NCBI GenBank assembly: GCA_025765615.1
Contig: JAIVFJ010000530.1
Location: 1-27,393 of the forward strand
DNA: 27,393 nt
Reading direction: 5' to 3'
DNA from: Zopfochytrium polystomum
Lineage: Eukaryota; Chytridiomycota; Chytridiomycetes; Chytridiales; Chytridiaceae
Position 1 is the first letter of the stretch. The number at the start of each line of letters is the position of its first letter. Position numbers and translations under genes: made by a program. The notes below the pieces were generated by a model. The model had not been told where the DNA came from and ran no database searches. It saw only the letters and a program-made list of their open reading frames with translations. Positions 17,243 through 27,222 of the stretch are shown one piece after another.

Positions 17243-17759
17243 ATGCCCAACTACCAGCAATATAGTGTCACCCAGAAGAATCTCGTAGGCCGCTACGAAC
17301 GGACGCTTACGATCGACGGCGAGCACATCCACATTCTCGCGCCGGAACAAAAAATGTTTGAAATGCTCAAGACGGTTGGTTTGCTTGGCTTGGTCTTTCT
17401 CCTTTTTCATCCTTTCTAACGTCCAAACTGGAAACCAAAGGGATCGTACCACATCAGCGCCATTGTATCGTGCAAGCAGGTCAAGAAGCACAGTCCGCAC
17501 TTCAAGTTGGTCGTCAAAAAGTCCGGGTCGTCGTCCAACAGCAATACGACGTTTGACTTTGAGGCGAGCGGGCCGCAGGATGCAGGTGCGACGTGTTGCT
17601 GTTTCGCATTGTGAGGCCAACTTGTTGATCGTTGATTCCCGCCAAAATACCCGGCACTTTTGCGTTTCCGTCCGGCGGCCCGCCTCGAAAGCCGACATCT
17701 GCACGCGCGTTCTGTTCATGTCGAACATTTACAACCACCCGTCGAACGCCGGAAACTGA
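17243..17759 (+). CDS. Stand-alone Sin1/Avo1-like PH domain protein
   Basis: Three exons (17243-17374, 17441-17585, 17692-17759) splice without error to 114 residues: NYQQYSVTQKNLVGRYER, LTIDGEHIHILAPE, GSYHISAIVSCKQVKKHSP, HFKLVVKK, TTFDFEASGPQDAADICTRV. This is the pattern of the C-terminal PH domain of Sin1/Avo1, the TORC2 subunit that binds membrane phosphoinositides. Full Sin1 proteins are several hundred residues long with CRIM and Ras-binding domains before the PH domain; none is seen here. A further upstream exon is possible (RPPGEIASEVLLEQPRF to SVYK, 17109-17187, joined through a 34-nt intron), but it lacks an ATG and the minus-strand gene starts just beyond. The domain is therefore either orphaned or its 5' end is missing. 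Confidence 0.75.
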
Positions 17760-17944
17760 GCGAGTTGGGTGGTTGAAGGGCGTCGAAAGGGATGCGGGCG
17801 TGTCAAATGGTGGAAAGGAGATGGGCGTGACTTCCATTTATGGAAATATTCTTTGAAGACGGACTTGCGTGTCTTGCCCGGCTTTCCTTCCTTCTTTTTT
17901 TTCTCTCCCTTTCAAAAACGTTTTCGCCGCCGCCGCCGCCACGA

Positions 17945-19612
17945 ATGCCCTCCTCCCTCGCCGGCGCCGCAGCCGTCCTCGTCGTCGTCGTCGTCGCGAT
18001 CGTCGCCCTCTCCGCCGAGTCGCCCGCCGCACGCGCCCGCGCTCAACGCGTCAACCCCGTCAGCGGCTCCGTCGCGCTGGCGGTCACAAACTTTCCCTCC
18101 TCGGGCGAGTTCTGCGTCGGCGACTCCATCGCCTACGCTATCACCCTCGACGACGTCCCCTCCGCCGACCCCCCAACCAGACCGACATCACCTACCTCCT
18201 CCTCGAGATCCGCGGCCCCCGCAGGACCCGTCGGTCGATCCCACCGGCTCTTTTCTGGTGGCATCGCTGCCTCGATCGTCGCCCAGAGGCCGCTCACCGC
18301 GATTCAGAGCTCCGGCACCTACGTTGTGCCAAGCACGTTCAAAGGGTTCGTCCGCCTCGCTCTGCACGTCGTTCTGTCGTACGAGAGCAGTCGCGGCGCG
18401 AGCGCCAATTTTCAGAACGGGGCTTGGTCCACTCCGTCCTTTAACATTTCGTCGGCGTCCACCTGCAGCCGCAGTGCGTCCTCATCCTCGGCTTCCCCCA
18501 CCGTCTCCGCATCGTCTCAGACAGGCAACTCAGTTTCCACAACAACGACCGACAGACCCTTCAGTGCAACGTCTGCACCTCCAGCAAGCTCAAGCTCCAC
18601 CACCAGCGACTCCTCGTCGTCGCTGGCGAGCATCGTGCCCGTCGCAGCAGCATCATCCGGCCTATCCACCGGTGCGATCGCGGTAATAGCAGCAGCGGGC
18701 GTTGCTCTTCTTCTCTGCGTCGTTGCCGCGCTCCTTCTGCCATCTACCGAAAGCGGAGGCGGCAGAAGCGTTCAGACACGACCACAGCGCCGTCGGCGCC
18801 TCCGAGATACTCGTCTTCCGGCAACGACGTAGATCGCTCGGAAACCGTATCGCCATCAGTGCAGATATCTCGTCCGTCCATGACACACACGGATTTGTCC
18901 AGCACCACGCTGGATGAGCTGGGATCAGGAATCAGTAGCTCGGATCCACCTCACGAGCCGCAAAAACAGTCTCTCTTCACCATGGCTCAGGGACCTGGCG
19001 TTCCGAGCATGGCATGGCGATCGAGTCAGGTAATGACCTTTGTTTTTTTTCTGGACCAAAAGATATTGAAATCGACATTCCTCTCCTCACTAACCGAACC
19101 CCCAAAAGCAAATCGAATATATGATACCCCTGTCCCGCGCATCGAATTCCTCTACGGCCGACTCTCCAGCACCCTCAACGGAACCCACCGAATCCACCCA
19201 ACCCACCCTCTTTACCGGAGTCCTACAAGTGGTCACCTCTCTCGAAGCCGCCGTCGACAAGCCCCACAAACCCTCACCCTCACCGGACCCCACCAAAAAG
19301 CCCCTGCTCGCCCTCCGCAGCTGGACCGTGCAGCAGGTCGCCGACGCGCTGGAGGCCGAAGGCGTCGCGGAGTCGATCGTTGGGCAGTTTGTCAGCGGCG
19401 GGGTCGACGGCGCGCGGCTGGAGACGGTCGACAGCGGGTTTTTGCTGCGCGAGTTTGGCGTCGCGACGGCGGGGATGCGGGCGAGGGTGATGGGGGCGGT
19501 GAGGAGGGTCAGAGGCGAGGAGGAACCGGGGGTTGGAGTGGAGGACGGGCCGACCGGCGGGGCGGGGGCGGAGGTCGCGTCGCCGCCGCCGTATTTGGCG
19601 ATGGATACGTGA
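17945..19612 (+). CDS. Receptor-like membrane protein: ectodomain-TM-SAM-PPPY
   Basis: From ATG 17945 a signal peptide (AAVLVVVVVAIVALSAESPA) leads to the ectodomain: SVALAVTNFPSSGEFCVGDS, NQTDITYLLLEIRGP, QDPSVDPTG, VVPSTFKGFVRLALHVVLS, YESSRG, FQNGAW, FNISSASTC. A Ser/Thr stem follows, then a transmembrane segment (TGAIAVIAAAGVALLLCVV, about 18670-18740) and a basic stop-transfer (YRKRRRQKR). The cytoplasmic tail is Ser-rich and has an intron at 19030-19108. It ends with a SAM domain (SWTVQQVADALEAEGVAESI, GGVDGARLETVDSGFLLREF, GVATAGMRARVMGAVRRV) and SPPPYLAMDT; PPPY lies at 19583-19594. SAM domains oligomerise, and PPxY binds WW domains. About four indels occur (18165-18260 and near 18745), mostly in C or G runs. 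No kinase domain is present. Confidence 0.75.
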
Positions 19613-20325
19613 TGGTGGTTTGGGAGGTTGAGGTTCACCGGCTTGTTCCATTTTGAACCGCATTAGAAGAGCTGTTGTACATTTAGACCTAATTTTGAAA
19701 GTCCAAGTGCCGTTGAAAGAATGTCATGGGAGTGCTGTCTGTTTAAGGATCTCTTCTGAATACGAAACAACTGTAAATATCTCCATTTGATAACTCTTCA
19801 CACTTGGCCAGGTTTGAAGAGCCTTGATGATGATATCGCTTGCTGTATCAGGGGAGTATCCTTGTGGAATGAAAAGTAAAAGCTGAAAAGTAACGTGCGC
19901 TCACGTCCCGTGAGCCCACTTGATTGGCAATCACACCGACGAGCTTTTATGTTTCAACACGTTCGTGAAATCAATCGTTGTGAAAAAGATGAATTGAGGT
20001 CATTTGCTTTGTGTGGTGTGAGAAAGGGTTCTTACGTAATCTAAGTGTGCTTAATGGAAAAGAGGTCCAACGTGCAAAAAAGAAGATGGAAAGCCTTGAT
20101 GGCAGGAAATGGGAAATGAAGAGGTTCGAACCGAAAAAGGGAATGCCCAAGAATGCAGTTGCAAGTATGCAGAATGCTAGACGTGCTCTCAAAAAAAAAA
20201 CAACAATGTGGTGCCAGAAAAACAAGCGGTCCTGCCGCGAAAGGCCAATTAGTTCTGAACGAAAAAAAAAACGGGAAATGCATCGCGTGGGCCTCGGTGA
20301 AAAGTTATTGCTCTCCCATCTGCCT
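19613..20325. other. Intergenic, no gene recognised
   Basis: The stretch lies between the convergent SAM-protein and laccase genes and is less GC-rich than its surroundings, with several A runs (for example 20192-20200 and 20262-20270). Open frames on either strand have no recognisable or protein-like content. It probably holds the two 3' untranslated regions. Confidence 0.5.
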
Positions 20326-22150
20326 TCAAATCCCCGAATCGTCCATCTCGACGTCGTTTGAACTCGTGTACGCCTTCCACGCCTCGCACGTCTCCCGCCA
20401 CCCGTCGTCCACCGCGTCGTTCCCGCGAATCTCGTCGTGCCGCTCGACAAACTGCAGCGATAGCCCCTCACTGGCGTGGAAAGCAATGTGACAGTGCATC
20501 AACCACGTCCCGGGGTTATCCAGCGGGAACGCGACGGCGATGTGGCCCTTGGAGGGGAGCACCACGACGTCGCGGCGCGGAAGGTTCATGGTGGTGAAAT
20601 CGGAAAAATTCCCCGTAAAGTTGCCCGGGCCGCGTGAGAGGACGAACCAGTCGTGTCCGTGGATGTGGAGCGGGTGGTTCGCGATCAGCGACGACTGGAT
20701 CTGGAAGAACGCCCAGTCCGCCGCGGTCCCGTTCAGCGCGACGACGTTGAACGAGGACGGGTACGACGCGTTCTGCGCCTCGACCATGCCAAGCGACGGG
20801 TTCCCCCAGTCAAGGACCTGCGTGACGCCGTTGATGAACCACGTCTTTGCAAACGTCAGCTGCATCACGCGGTCGTCCGACGGCCGGCTCGCCGCGATCG
20901 TCTTGCTCACGTACGGCGTCAGCGACATCGTCAGGTCGCCGCACCCGCCCGTGCTGTTGTACCCGGTGGTCGTCGGCTCGGCCTCGGGATCCTCGGCCGT
21001 GGAGTACCGCAGGATGCCGCGGATGCCGTCCGGGTTCTTGTTGTTGGTGCACGGCATCTGCGGCACCGCGCGGATCCAGTAGTTTGTCGCTGCCTGGTCC
21101 GCAGTGAAGACGATGTCGTAGCGCTGCGCGAGGGCGACGTCGATGACAGTCGCTTGGTACGGGTGGACGGGGACGAGGTCGTTGGCGATGACATAAAAGG
21201 TGTGGTTGTCAATGGAGAACTTCATGTGGGCAAGGTGCCGGTGTTGATGATGCGGAGGCGGTACGTCTTGCCTGGCTCGACGGTGGTGGAGAAGTACTCG
21301 CCGCTGCCGTTGAACTTGTTCTTGCCGTTCAGCAAGCCGTTGTCGCCTGGCGGCGGCGGGACGGTGGTACCCGTCCAGAGGTAAAAGGCGCTCTGGTGGT
21401 ACCAGTCTTGGATGGAAAGCGGGCCGAGATCGACGTCATAGTTTGCGGTGGCCGGGCCGTTGATGACGATTTGGCCCGTGCAGCCGAGGCCGTATTGCAA
21501 AGAAAAGTGGCTGTGATACCAAGATGTGCCTGCCGGGTGGGGGAGTGGAGGTGGTGGACATTGAGGAAAAGTCTGCTTTGCGAGCGAATCTCACCATACT
21601 GCGCGCTGCCCTCCAACGATATTTGAATGTGTGGCCAGGAGGGATCGCGCACTGAGTGACTCCGGGAACGCCATCGCTCGCGACAGTGCCGAGCTGCCGC
21701 AAGCCGTGCCTGCCAATCAACAAATTGGAATCGTTTCAAAACAACAGATCAAACGCAAGCACCACCAACCAGTGAATTGAAGTCCCGTTATTTTGAAGGT
21801 TGTTCGTAACGTAAATCTCGACCCAATCGCCCCAGTCGGCTGATGAGAGGCCCAGGGATGGAGTCGTTGAATGCAAACACGTTGACGGGCACACCGTCGG
21901 GGGCCATGGTGAGGTTGTTGAGCGAGAGGTAGTACGTCCGGGTGACGCCGGTGTCGGGGACGGTTTCGTAATAGTCTGTGGAGATGTTGTATTCGCCCCA
22001 GCAGTTGCGAGAGTCGGGGGAGTGCTCGCAGCACGAGGCGAGAGCGGGCTGAAAGAGGATGGGTGCCATGATGGCCGCGGCACCGGCCACAGCTAGGAGC
22101 GCCGTCTTCGCCGTGACGCGGTCGGGCCGAGATGAGGGTACACCAGCCAT
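20326..22150 (-). CDS. Laccase-type multicopper oxidase
   Basis: Three exons: 22150-21770, 21709-21595 and 21529-20326. An N-terminal hydrophobic stretch (ALLAVAGAAAIMAPILF) is a signal peptide or anchor. All four copper-binding signatures are present: SIHWHG across the first splice junction, GTSWYHSHF at the start of exon 3, HPLHIHGHDWFVL near 20650-20690, and HCHIAFHASEGL near 20470-20500. The leucine after the last motif suggests a non-methionine axial position, as in many fungal laccases. Laccases oxidise phenols and related compounds and reduce oxygen to water, usually outside the cell. Three single-base breaks interrupt it: near 21840 (PLIS/ADWGDWVEIYV), near 21610 (before QYGTSWYHSHF) and near 21233 (NTGTL/AHMKFSIDNHTF). 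All fall in strongly conserved stretches, so base errors are likelier than decay. Confidence 0.9.
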
Positions 22151-22970
22151 GACGGGAAAAGGAATCGGTCAGAGAAAAGTAGAGTCGGGAAGGTGTTTGA
22201 AGTTTGGCTTGCTTTTTGTCTCAGCTCTTTATCCAAATTGAGGCGGGCGAAGAACACAGAAGGCGTGTTGCTTTCCCTGCTCAGTTCGGGAGTTCATGCG
22301 CACGCCCCGCCGGCAGCCGCCGGCTTGGGTGATTTTCTATTGCGGCTAGCATGGAACGAACAAACACAGGGCCGATTGCGGCGGGTAATCTTCCGCGTGC
22401 GCGCGTGTTGGTTGTGCTCCGGTCAGACAAATTTGGCCACACAACTGCGCCGACACCTTACGGCCTGCGGCCTGAAGCCACTTCTTTGCTCAGCCTTGCT
22501 TGGCCGCAGCACAATCCGGCACGGCTTTTCCGAACGGTCCGCGAACGCACTCTCACCGATGACTCTGGCCGCAACACAAAGCGCTCGACGCTTCCTCGCC
22601 GGATGCTTTTGGCTCTCTTTAGGTTACATCGAGTGGATTGAAGACCGTCAACGGAGGTCAAATTGCTTTGCTTAAGTCCCCGTCTGGAAAAAATTTGTCG
22701 ACCAGGCGATTGTAAACAGACCATGCTGCGGCCCTTACTTTACTACTCGCTTTTGGGGCCCACGAGGGCGCCGTTTTTTTTTATTTTAATGTGTAGCAAC
22801 GCTTTAGAGCTCCCTGCGGTGGTGGAAAAAAGGAACGGCACTTTTTTGCGCAGCTCTTTTACGCTGTTTGCCCTATTTTTTGTTTTCTTGGCGTTGTGTC
22901 TGTCGACATAAGGACTTTGTCTGTCGATCGTTTGTGGACTGCGGTGACAACCGATTACAAGTAACTCGTC
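22151..22970. promoter_or_regulatory. Divergent intergenic region, no gene recognised
   Basis: About 820 bases separate the laccase start (minus) and the type II membrane protein start (plus). Frames here are short and not protein-like. The AT-rich part at 22770-22920 with T runs may be promoter for the plus-strand gene; no TATA box or regulatory site was assigned. Confidence 0.4.
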
Positions 22971-24213
22971 ATGCTTGAAGGTGGCGGGGACGGCAGGAAG
23001 AGTGACCACGGCGAGGACGACGAGCGCCTTCTTTGGCTGTCCCCCACACTGCCGCCGGCGCCGCTGCCGCCGCTGTCTGGCCTGGCGGCATGGGCGGCGA
23101 TGGACGAGGACTGCCGGGCCTGCCCGCATCTGGGCCGTCCTCTGGGCAAGCCATCCGCGAAACCACGGCACCGGATCGGGAAGGGAAGCCGGGCATCCTT
23201 TTCCGGAGATCATCGAGGCCTCCTCCTGGTGAGAGTAGCACCGTTGGCGACAATGACATCGCCAGCGAGCAGGTTCCACCGTACGCATCGCAGTACGCAG
23301 GCCCGACGACGCATCAGAATTTAAGTGGATCACGTCCTCCGAGCGGAGGGTTCTACTCTCCCAATACGACCGCAAGGCAGACACAATCCGATGTGCCTCC
23401 TCCGAGCAGCACACTAGCATTTTCGTACCCACCCCACTCGTCGAGTTCAAGGCGCAGTTGAGTAGATCTGCTGATAATACTGTTCAACTCGACATTCGAA
23501 GGCTTAAACAAAACCAACCAAATCCAGACGTTCTGATCACCCTGACCATCATCGCCGTTGTCGTTGTTGCTGCCGCCGCCGTTGTCGCAGGCGTCCTCAT
23601 CGCAAACTCGAAGAAGGCTTCCACCGACACCGTCGTGTCAACCATCACAACTTCCTCGACTGCTTCCTCGAGCATCATCGTCTCCAGTGGGCCGTCTGTC
23701 ACTTCACCCACAACATCCGCCTCCACAGCCCCGACCAGCTCGAGCAGCGGCGGCGCGAGCACCAGCACTTCTGTTCCCAGCCGATTCCAGATCAACCTGA
23801 GCGGAACGCGGTCCTGCGTCGACGGTGATCCGTTGGCCCTGCTGGCCAACTGCGAGCCAACACCAGCCTCCAGTAGCACGCAGGTTTTTGTGCTGACAGC
23901 CGCGTCGGGTTGGAAGCAGTACCACACGGGCCATTGCATGTCTTTTTTGGAGCGCAAGTACGTTGAGAGATACACTGTCGGAAGTGTTTGGAGGAAGAAA
24001 CCCGGCTTACGTATTGGTCACTGTTCCCTCAACACATATTCCTCATTTCATCGGTTACCCTAGGTTCAGTTCGACACTTGCAACAATGGCACGTTCCAGC
24101 AGATCACGTACGACGGCTCAACTGTCCGCAGCTCAGGCCTGTGTCTCAACTCGACTCTTGGCTCCGAAGGCGTCTGCGCCGCTTTCAACCTTGTGACGGT
24201 GGTGTCGTCCTGA
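22971..24213 (+). CDS. Type II membrane protein with Cys-rich extracellular domain
   Basis: From the ATG at 22971 a Gly/Pro/Ser-rich, probably disordered N-terminal region (MLEGGGDGRKSDHGEDDE; later SEQVPPYASQYAGPTTHQN) leads to DIRRLKQNQPNPDV and a transmembrane segment (LITLTIIAVVVVAAAAVV, 23536-23590). No signal peptide precedes it, so the N-terminus is cytoplasmic. The outer part has a Ser/Thr stem and a globular region: FQINLSGTRSCVDGD, TQVFVLTAASGWKQYHTGHC. After an intron ending at 24064 it continues VQFDTCNNGTFQQITYDGST, GLCLNSTLGSEGVC, to a stop at 24213. The repeated W/Q/C pattern loosely resembles beta-trefoil lectins, a weak guess. The donor is unclear (23958, 23962 or 23986). Frame changes are needed near 23090 and 23456. 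Confidence 0.6.
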
Positions 24214-24578
24214 TCGCTAACGCAGTCTCCCCCAAATACTTTGACCGTTTACCCGTGTCCCCATTACCTCAACCGATACCTGCCAATGCCTTCATACACT
24301 CAAAACCATTTTTCCATCGATTATTTCTTCGTTTGTTTCAAAAAAATTTGGCTTTTGCTGCTTCAACTCCCCATTCGACAACTTATCCCTCCTTGCTGGT
24401 TTGCTGCCAGGTCTGCCTTTTCCAGCTACGCGCAACGTGCGCGCACATGCGCGTCATACTTACTCAAACAGAAACACCGCCTCGCGCCCGTTGAAATTCC
24501 TTCCCTGTAGTTAAAATGGGAGGGCACACTCTCTCTTGCTACTGGAGTTTTCAGTGTATGGCGTCGCACGGCCCCGCC

Positions 24579-24602
24579 TGTGTGTGTGTGTGTGTGTGTG
24601 TG
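24579..24602. repeat. (TG)12 microsatellite
   Basis: Twelve perfect TG units read directly from the sequence, in intergenic DNA. Confidence 0.9.
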
Positions 24603-25259
24603 GGCCTGTGTCCGAATTTCACCACCTGCAGAAGCGCCCTCAACTCATATTGGCTTTCAACTTTATTGGCCGAGACTGACCTCACCGATCCGACAGGAAA
24701 ACAAACTTAATGTTCCAAGCGCTAACGCGCTTTGCCCCCAGCCTCAGACTCAGCCAGCTAATGACGGAGGCTGTGCTTTTCTCAATACGCATCTTCAATT
24801 GTATTAATCACCGTCACAAGCTCGAGGAGTCGAGTTGTCTCGCTCTCTATTATGCTATTCTTCTCTGATCTCCACCATTATCAATATCGCCTGATTCCTT
24901 AAATCTCCTTCGTTTATCCAGCAACGGCTGAGGCAGTGCCAAGCTCAATTGGCCGAGGATGAGGACGGTCACTGATTTGACAAAAAAGTCAACGATCTCC
25001 AAACATGTTCATCGTCCCAAGGACCACGAGCGTATGCACCTTGCCTTGCCTTGAGGGCAGGCATGGCCGATGGTACTCTGGTTGAAGAAGCAGCCTGTGC
25101 TTTCTCTCTTGAGAATGAGAGGAGCAGTCGAAACGTGATTGTCCGTTCACACTTTCTTATTTTTAATCATCTCGTGGGGCTTGCTGCCTGTCTTCTTGAG
25201 GGCCCCGACAAGCGAAGACAGGCAACAACCCAAAAAACGAAAACCGATGAAAACAACAC

Positions 25260-25277
25260 AAAAAAAAAAAAAAAAAA
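25260..25277. repeat. Poly(A) run of 18
   Basis: An A run 43 bases upstream of the ATG at 25320, in the presumed leader of the second SAM protein; the length is likely to vary or be miscalled. Confidence 0.85.
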
Positions 25278-25319
25278 GAAAAGCAGCAAAAATCTTCAAA
25301 GCGCAGCCACCCAACAAAC

Positions 25320-27222
25320 ATGCACGCCGCAGCCGCCTCCGTCACCGCAGCAGCAGCCGTTGCAGCGACCTTCTCCTTCTCCCCATCTTCCCGCCGCGCC
25401 GTCCCTGTCCCTGGTTTCCGCCGCACCCACACCCATGCCACGACCCTCGACCTCGTCTTCCTCTCCTCGGCCTCCGCTCTCTCCGCGTTGCTGCCCGTCC
25501 TCACCCTCGCCCTGCTCCCGGCCTTCGCCACCGCCCAAACCCCCGTCGACTGGACGCCCGTCTCGGGAACCGTCGCCGTCAGGCTCACAAACCTGCCCTC
25601 CTCGGTGCGTTCTGCGTCGGAGACTCGGTCGACTACGCAATCGACTTCAACAGCGTCCCCGCGAGCAACCCGCAGAACCAGACAGACCTGACCTACGCGT
25701 ACATGTTCCTGGTTGGCCCTCGCCAAGACCCCGTCGTAGACCCCAACGGCCTTTCAACCAGCAACAGTGGTTTCATATACACCATAGTTCAATCCCGGCC
25801 AATCACGACCGTCCAAAATCCCGGCTCCTTTGTAGTTGACCCCATGATGCGAGGATTTGTTAGCCTTAAACCCCAAATTGTCCTGGCGTATGAAAGCACT
25901 TTGGGCGTGTCATCCAAGTTCCAAAACGGCGCATGGGGACAGGAGTTCTTCAACGTCTCCTTGGTCTGCAACAAGACGTCCCCATCGCCCAGTTCCTCTG
26001 GGTTCATGTCGTTCTCGCAATCGGCATCTCCTGCAACCTCTACGCCGCCCACAGCGACGTTCTCTCAATCAACTTCTGGACCTACCGTCGGACCGACGAC
26101 GGGTCCGACTGGAGCGACTGGACCGACGGAACCGACGAATCCCGCAGCTTCAACGACTGCCACGAGAAGCTCGAGCAACCCCCCCACCTCGAGTAGCGAA
26201 ACGTCGTTACCCAACGGCTCAGCCACGCCGTCACCGACTTCGGAGCTGTCATTGGCGGCATCCTCCGGCCTGTCCGTCGGAGCTATCGTCGCGCAATAGC
26301 CGCTCTTTGCGGCGCACTCATCCCCCTCCTTCTCGCCGTACTCATATTCTTTGCCATCCGCAGACGTCGACAGCAGAAACAGTCCACGCTGGAGAACCCG
26401 CCCGCTACGCTTTCTGGGAACATTCCCCCAGGCGGCGCAGGCAGTGGCTCTCCCGCTTTAACTCGACTGATGTCGGATGTCCGAGCGTCGCACCACTCGA
26501 GGTCGGAGTCGGATACGTCGGCGCCGACCCTGAACGACGGCCACAGTTCGTTCGAGGTTGAGGTCCCAAGCACCGCTCCGAAGGAGTCCACGTTCATTGT
26601 AGTCACCAATTCCGGCGCTCCGCAAATGTCGTGGAGAGAGCCAGGTAACCGTCAACACTACATTTTCTCCCTCCTCGTGGTATTATCTGACAATTCCACT
26701 ACAGCAGGTCGAGTACCTGATCCCCGTCTCCCGAACGCCCATCCCTCCCTCACCCGAAGACCCGGCGATCCCAACACCCGCACCAAGCGAACCCAGCCTC
26801 TTCACGGGCGTCCACGACGTCGTCTCCGCGCTGGAAGCCACAAACAGCGGCAGCGCGACGACGCCAGCAAATCGCCAAAGCACCAGCAGCACCAGGTCGG
26901 CCCGCCAGCCAAAAAGGACCACGTCAGCCGCTGGTCGGCGCACGAAGTCGCCACGGCGCTGCAAGCGGAGGGCGTCGCGTCCTCGATCGCGGACGTCTTT
27001 GAGCGCGAAGGGATCGACGGCGCGCGCCTCGCGGAGGTCGACAGCGCGTTCTTGTCGCGCGAGGTCGGGATCGCGACCGCGGGGGCGAGGGCGAGAGTTT
27101 TGCTGGCGGTGCGGAGGATCCGCGGAGAGGAGGTGCCGGAGGAGACGGAGGGGCGGCCGGCCCGCCGCGGTCGGGCGGGAGATGCCCCGACGCCGCCGCC
27201 GTATAAGTCGCTTGAGCGTTGA
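25320..27222 (+). CDS. Receptor-like membrane protein: ectodomain-TM-SAM-PPPY, second copy
   Basis: ATG 25320 opens an Ala-rich N-terminus with a hydrophobic segment (LSALLPVLTLALLPAFA) ahead of the ectodomain: VAVRLTNLPSS, AFCVGDSVDYAID, NQTDLTYAYMFLVGPRQD, VVDPNG, MMRGFVSLKPQIVLAYES, SSKFQNGAWGQEFFNVS. A Ser/Thr/Pro stem has GPT-type repeats (SGPTVGPTTGPTGATGPTE). A transmembrane segment (AIAALCGALIPLLLAVLIFF) and RRRRQQKQ follow. The cytoplasmic tail has an intron near 26645-26707, then VEYLIPVSRTP, SLFTGVHDVVSALEA, a SAM domain (SRWSAHEVATALQAEGVASS, GIDGARLAEVDSAFLSREVG, IATAGARARVLLAVRRI) and TPPPYKSLER; PPPY lies at 27193-27204. Breaks near 25612 and 26295 and two compensating ones near 26640 and 26850 are needed. 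Confidence 0.75.

Larger units (their letters stand above)
24214..25319. other. Long intergenic region, no gene recognised
   Basis: No recognisable coding sequence on either strand. It holds a (TG)12 microsatellite (24579-24602), CT-rich stretches, and an 18-base A run (25260-25277) shortly before the ATG of the second SAM protein. The last 100 bases are probably its promoter and leader. Confidence 0.5.

Noticed and set aside
19971..20486. A 171-codon minus-strand frame downstream of and overlapping the laccase end
   Set aside because: It is out of frame with the laccase exon, consists of repetitive Phe/Arg/Ser stretches from A/T runs, and shows no domain.
24241..24510. An 89-codon plus-strand frame in the long intergenic region
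   Set aside because: It has no ATG in good context and its hydrophobic stretch derives from a T-rich tract (near 24330-24360). No relation to neighbours or family was found.
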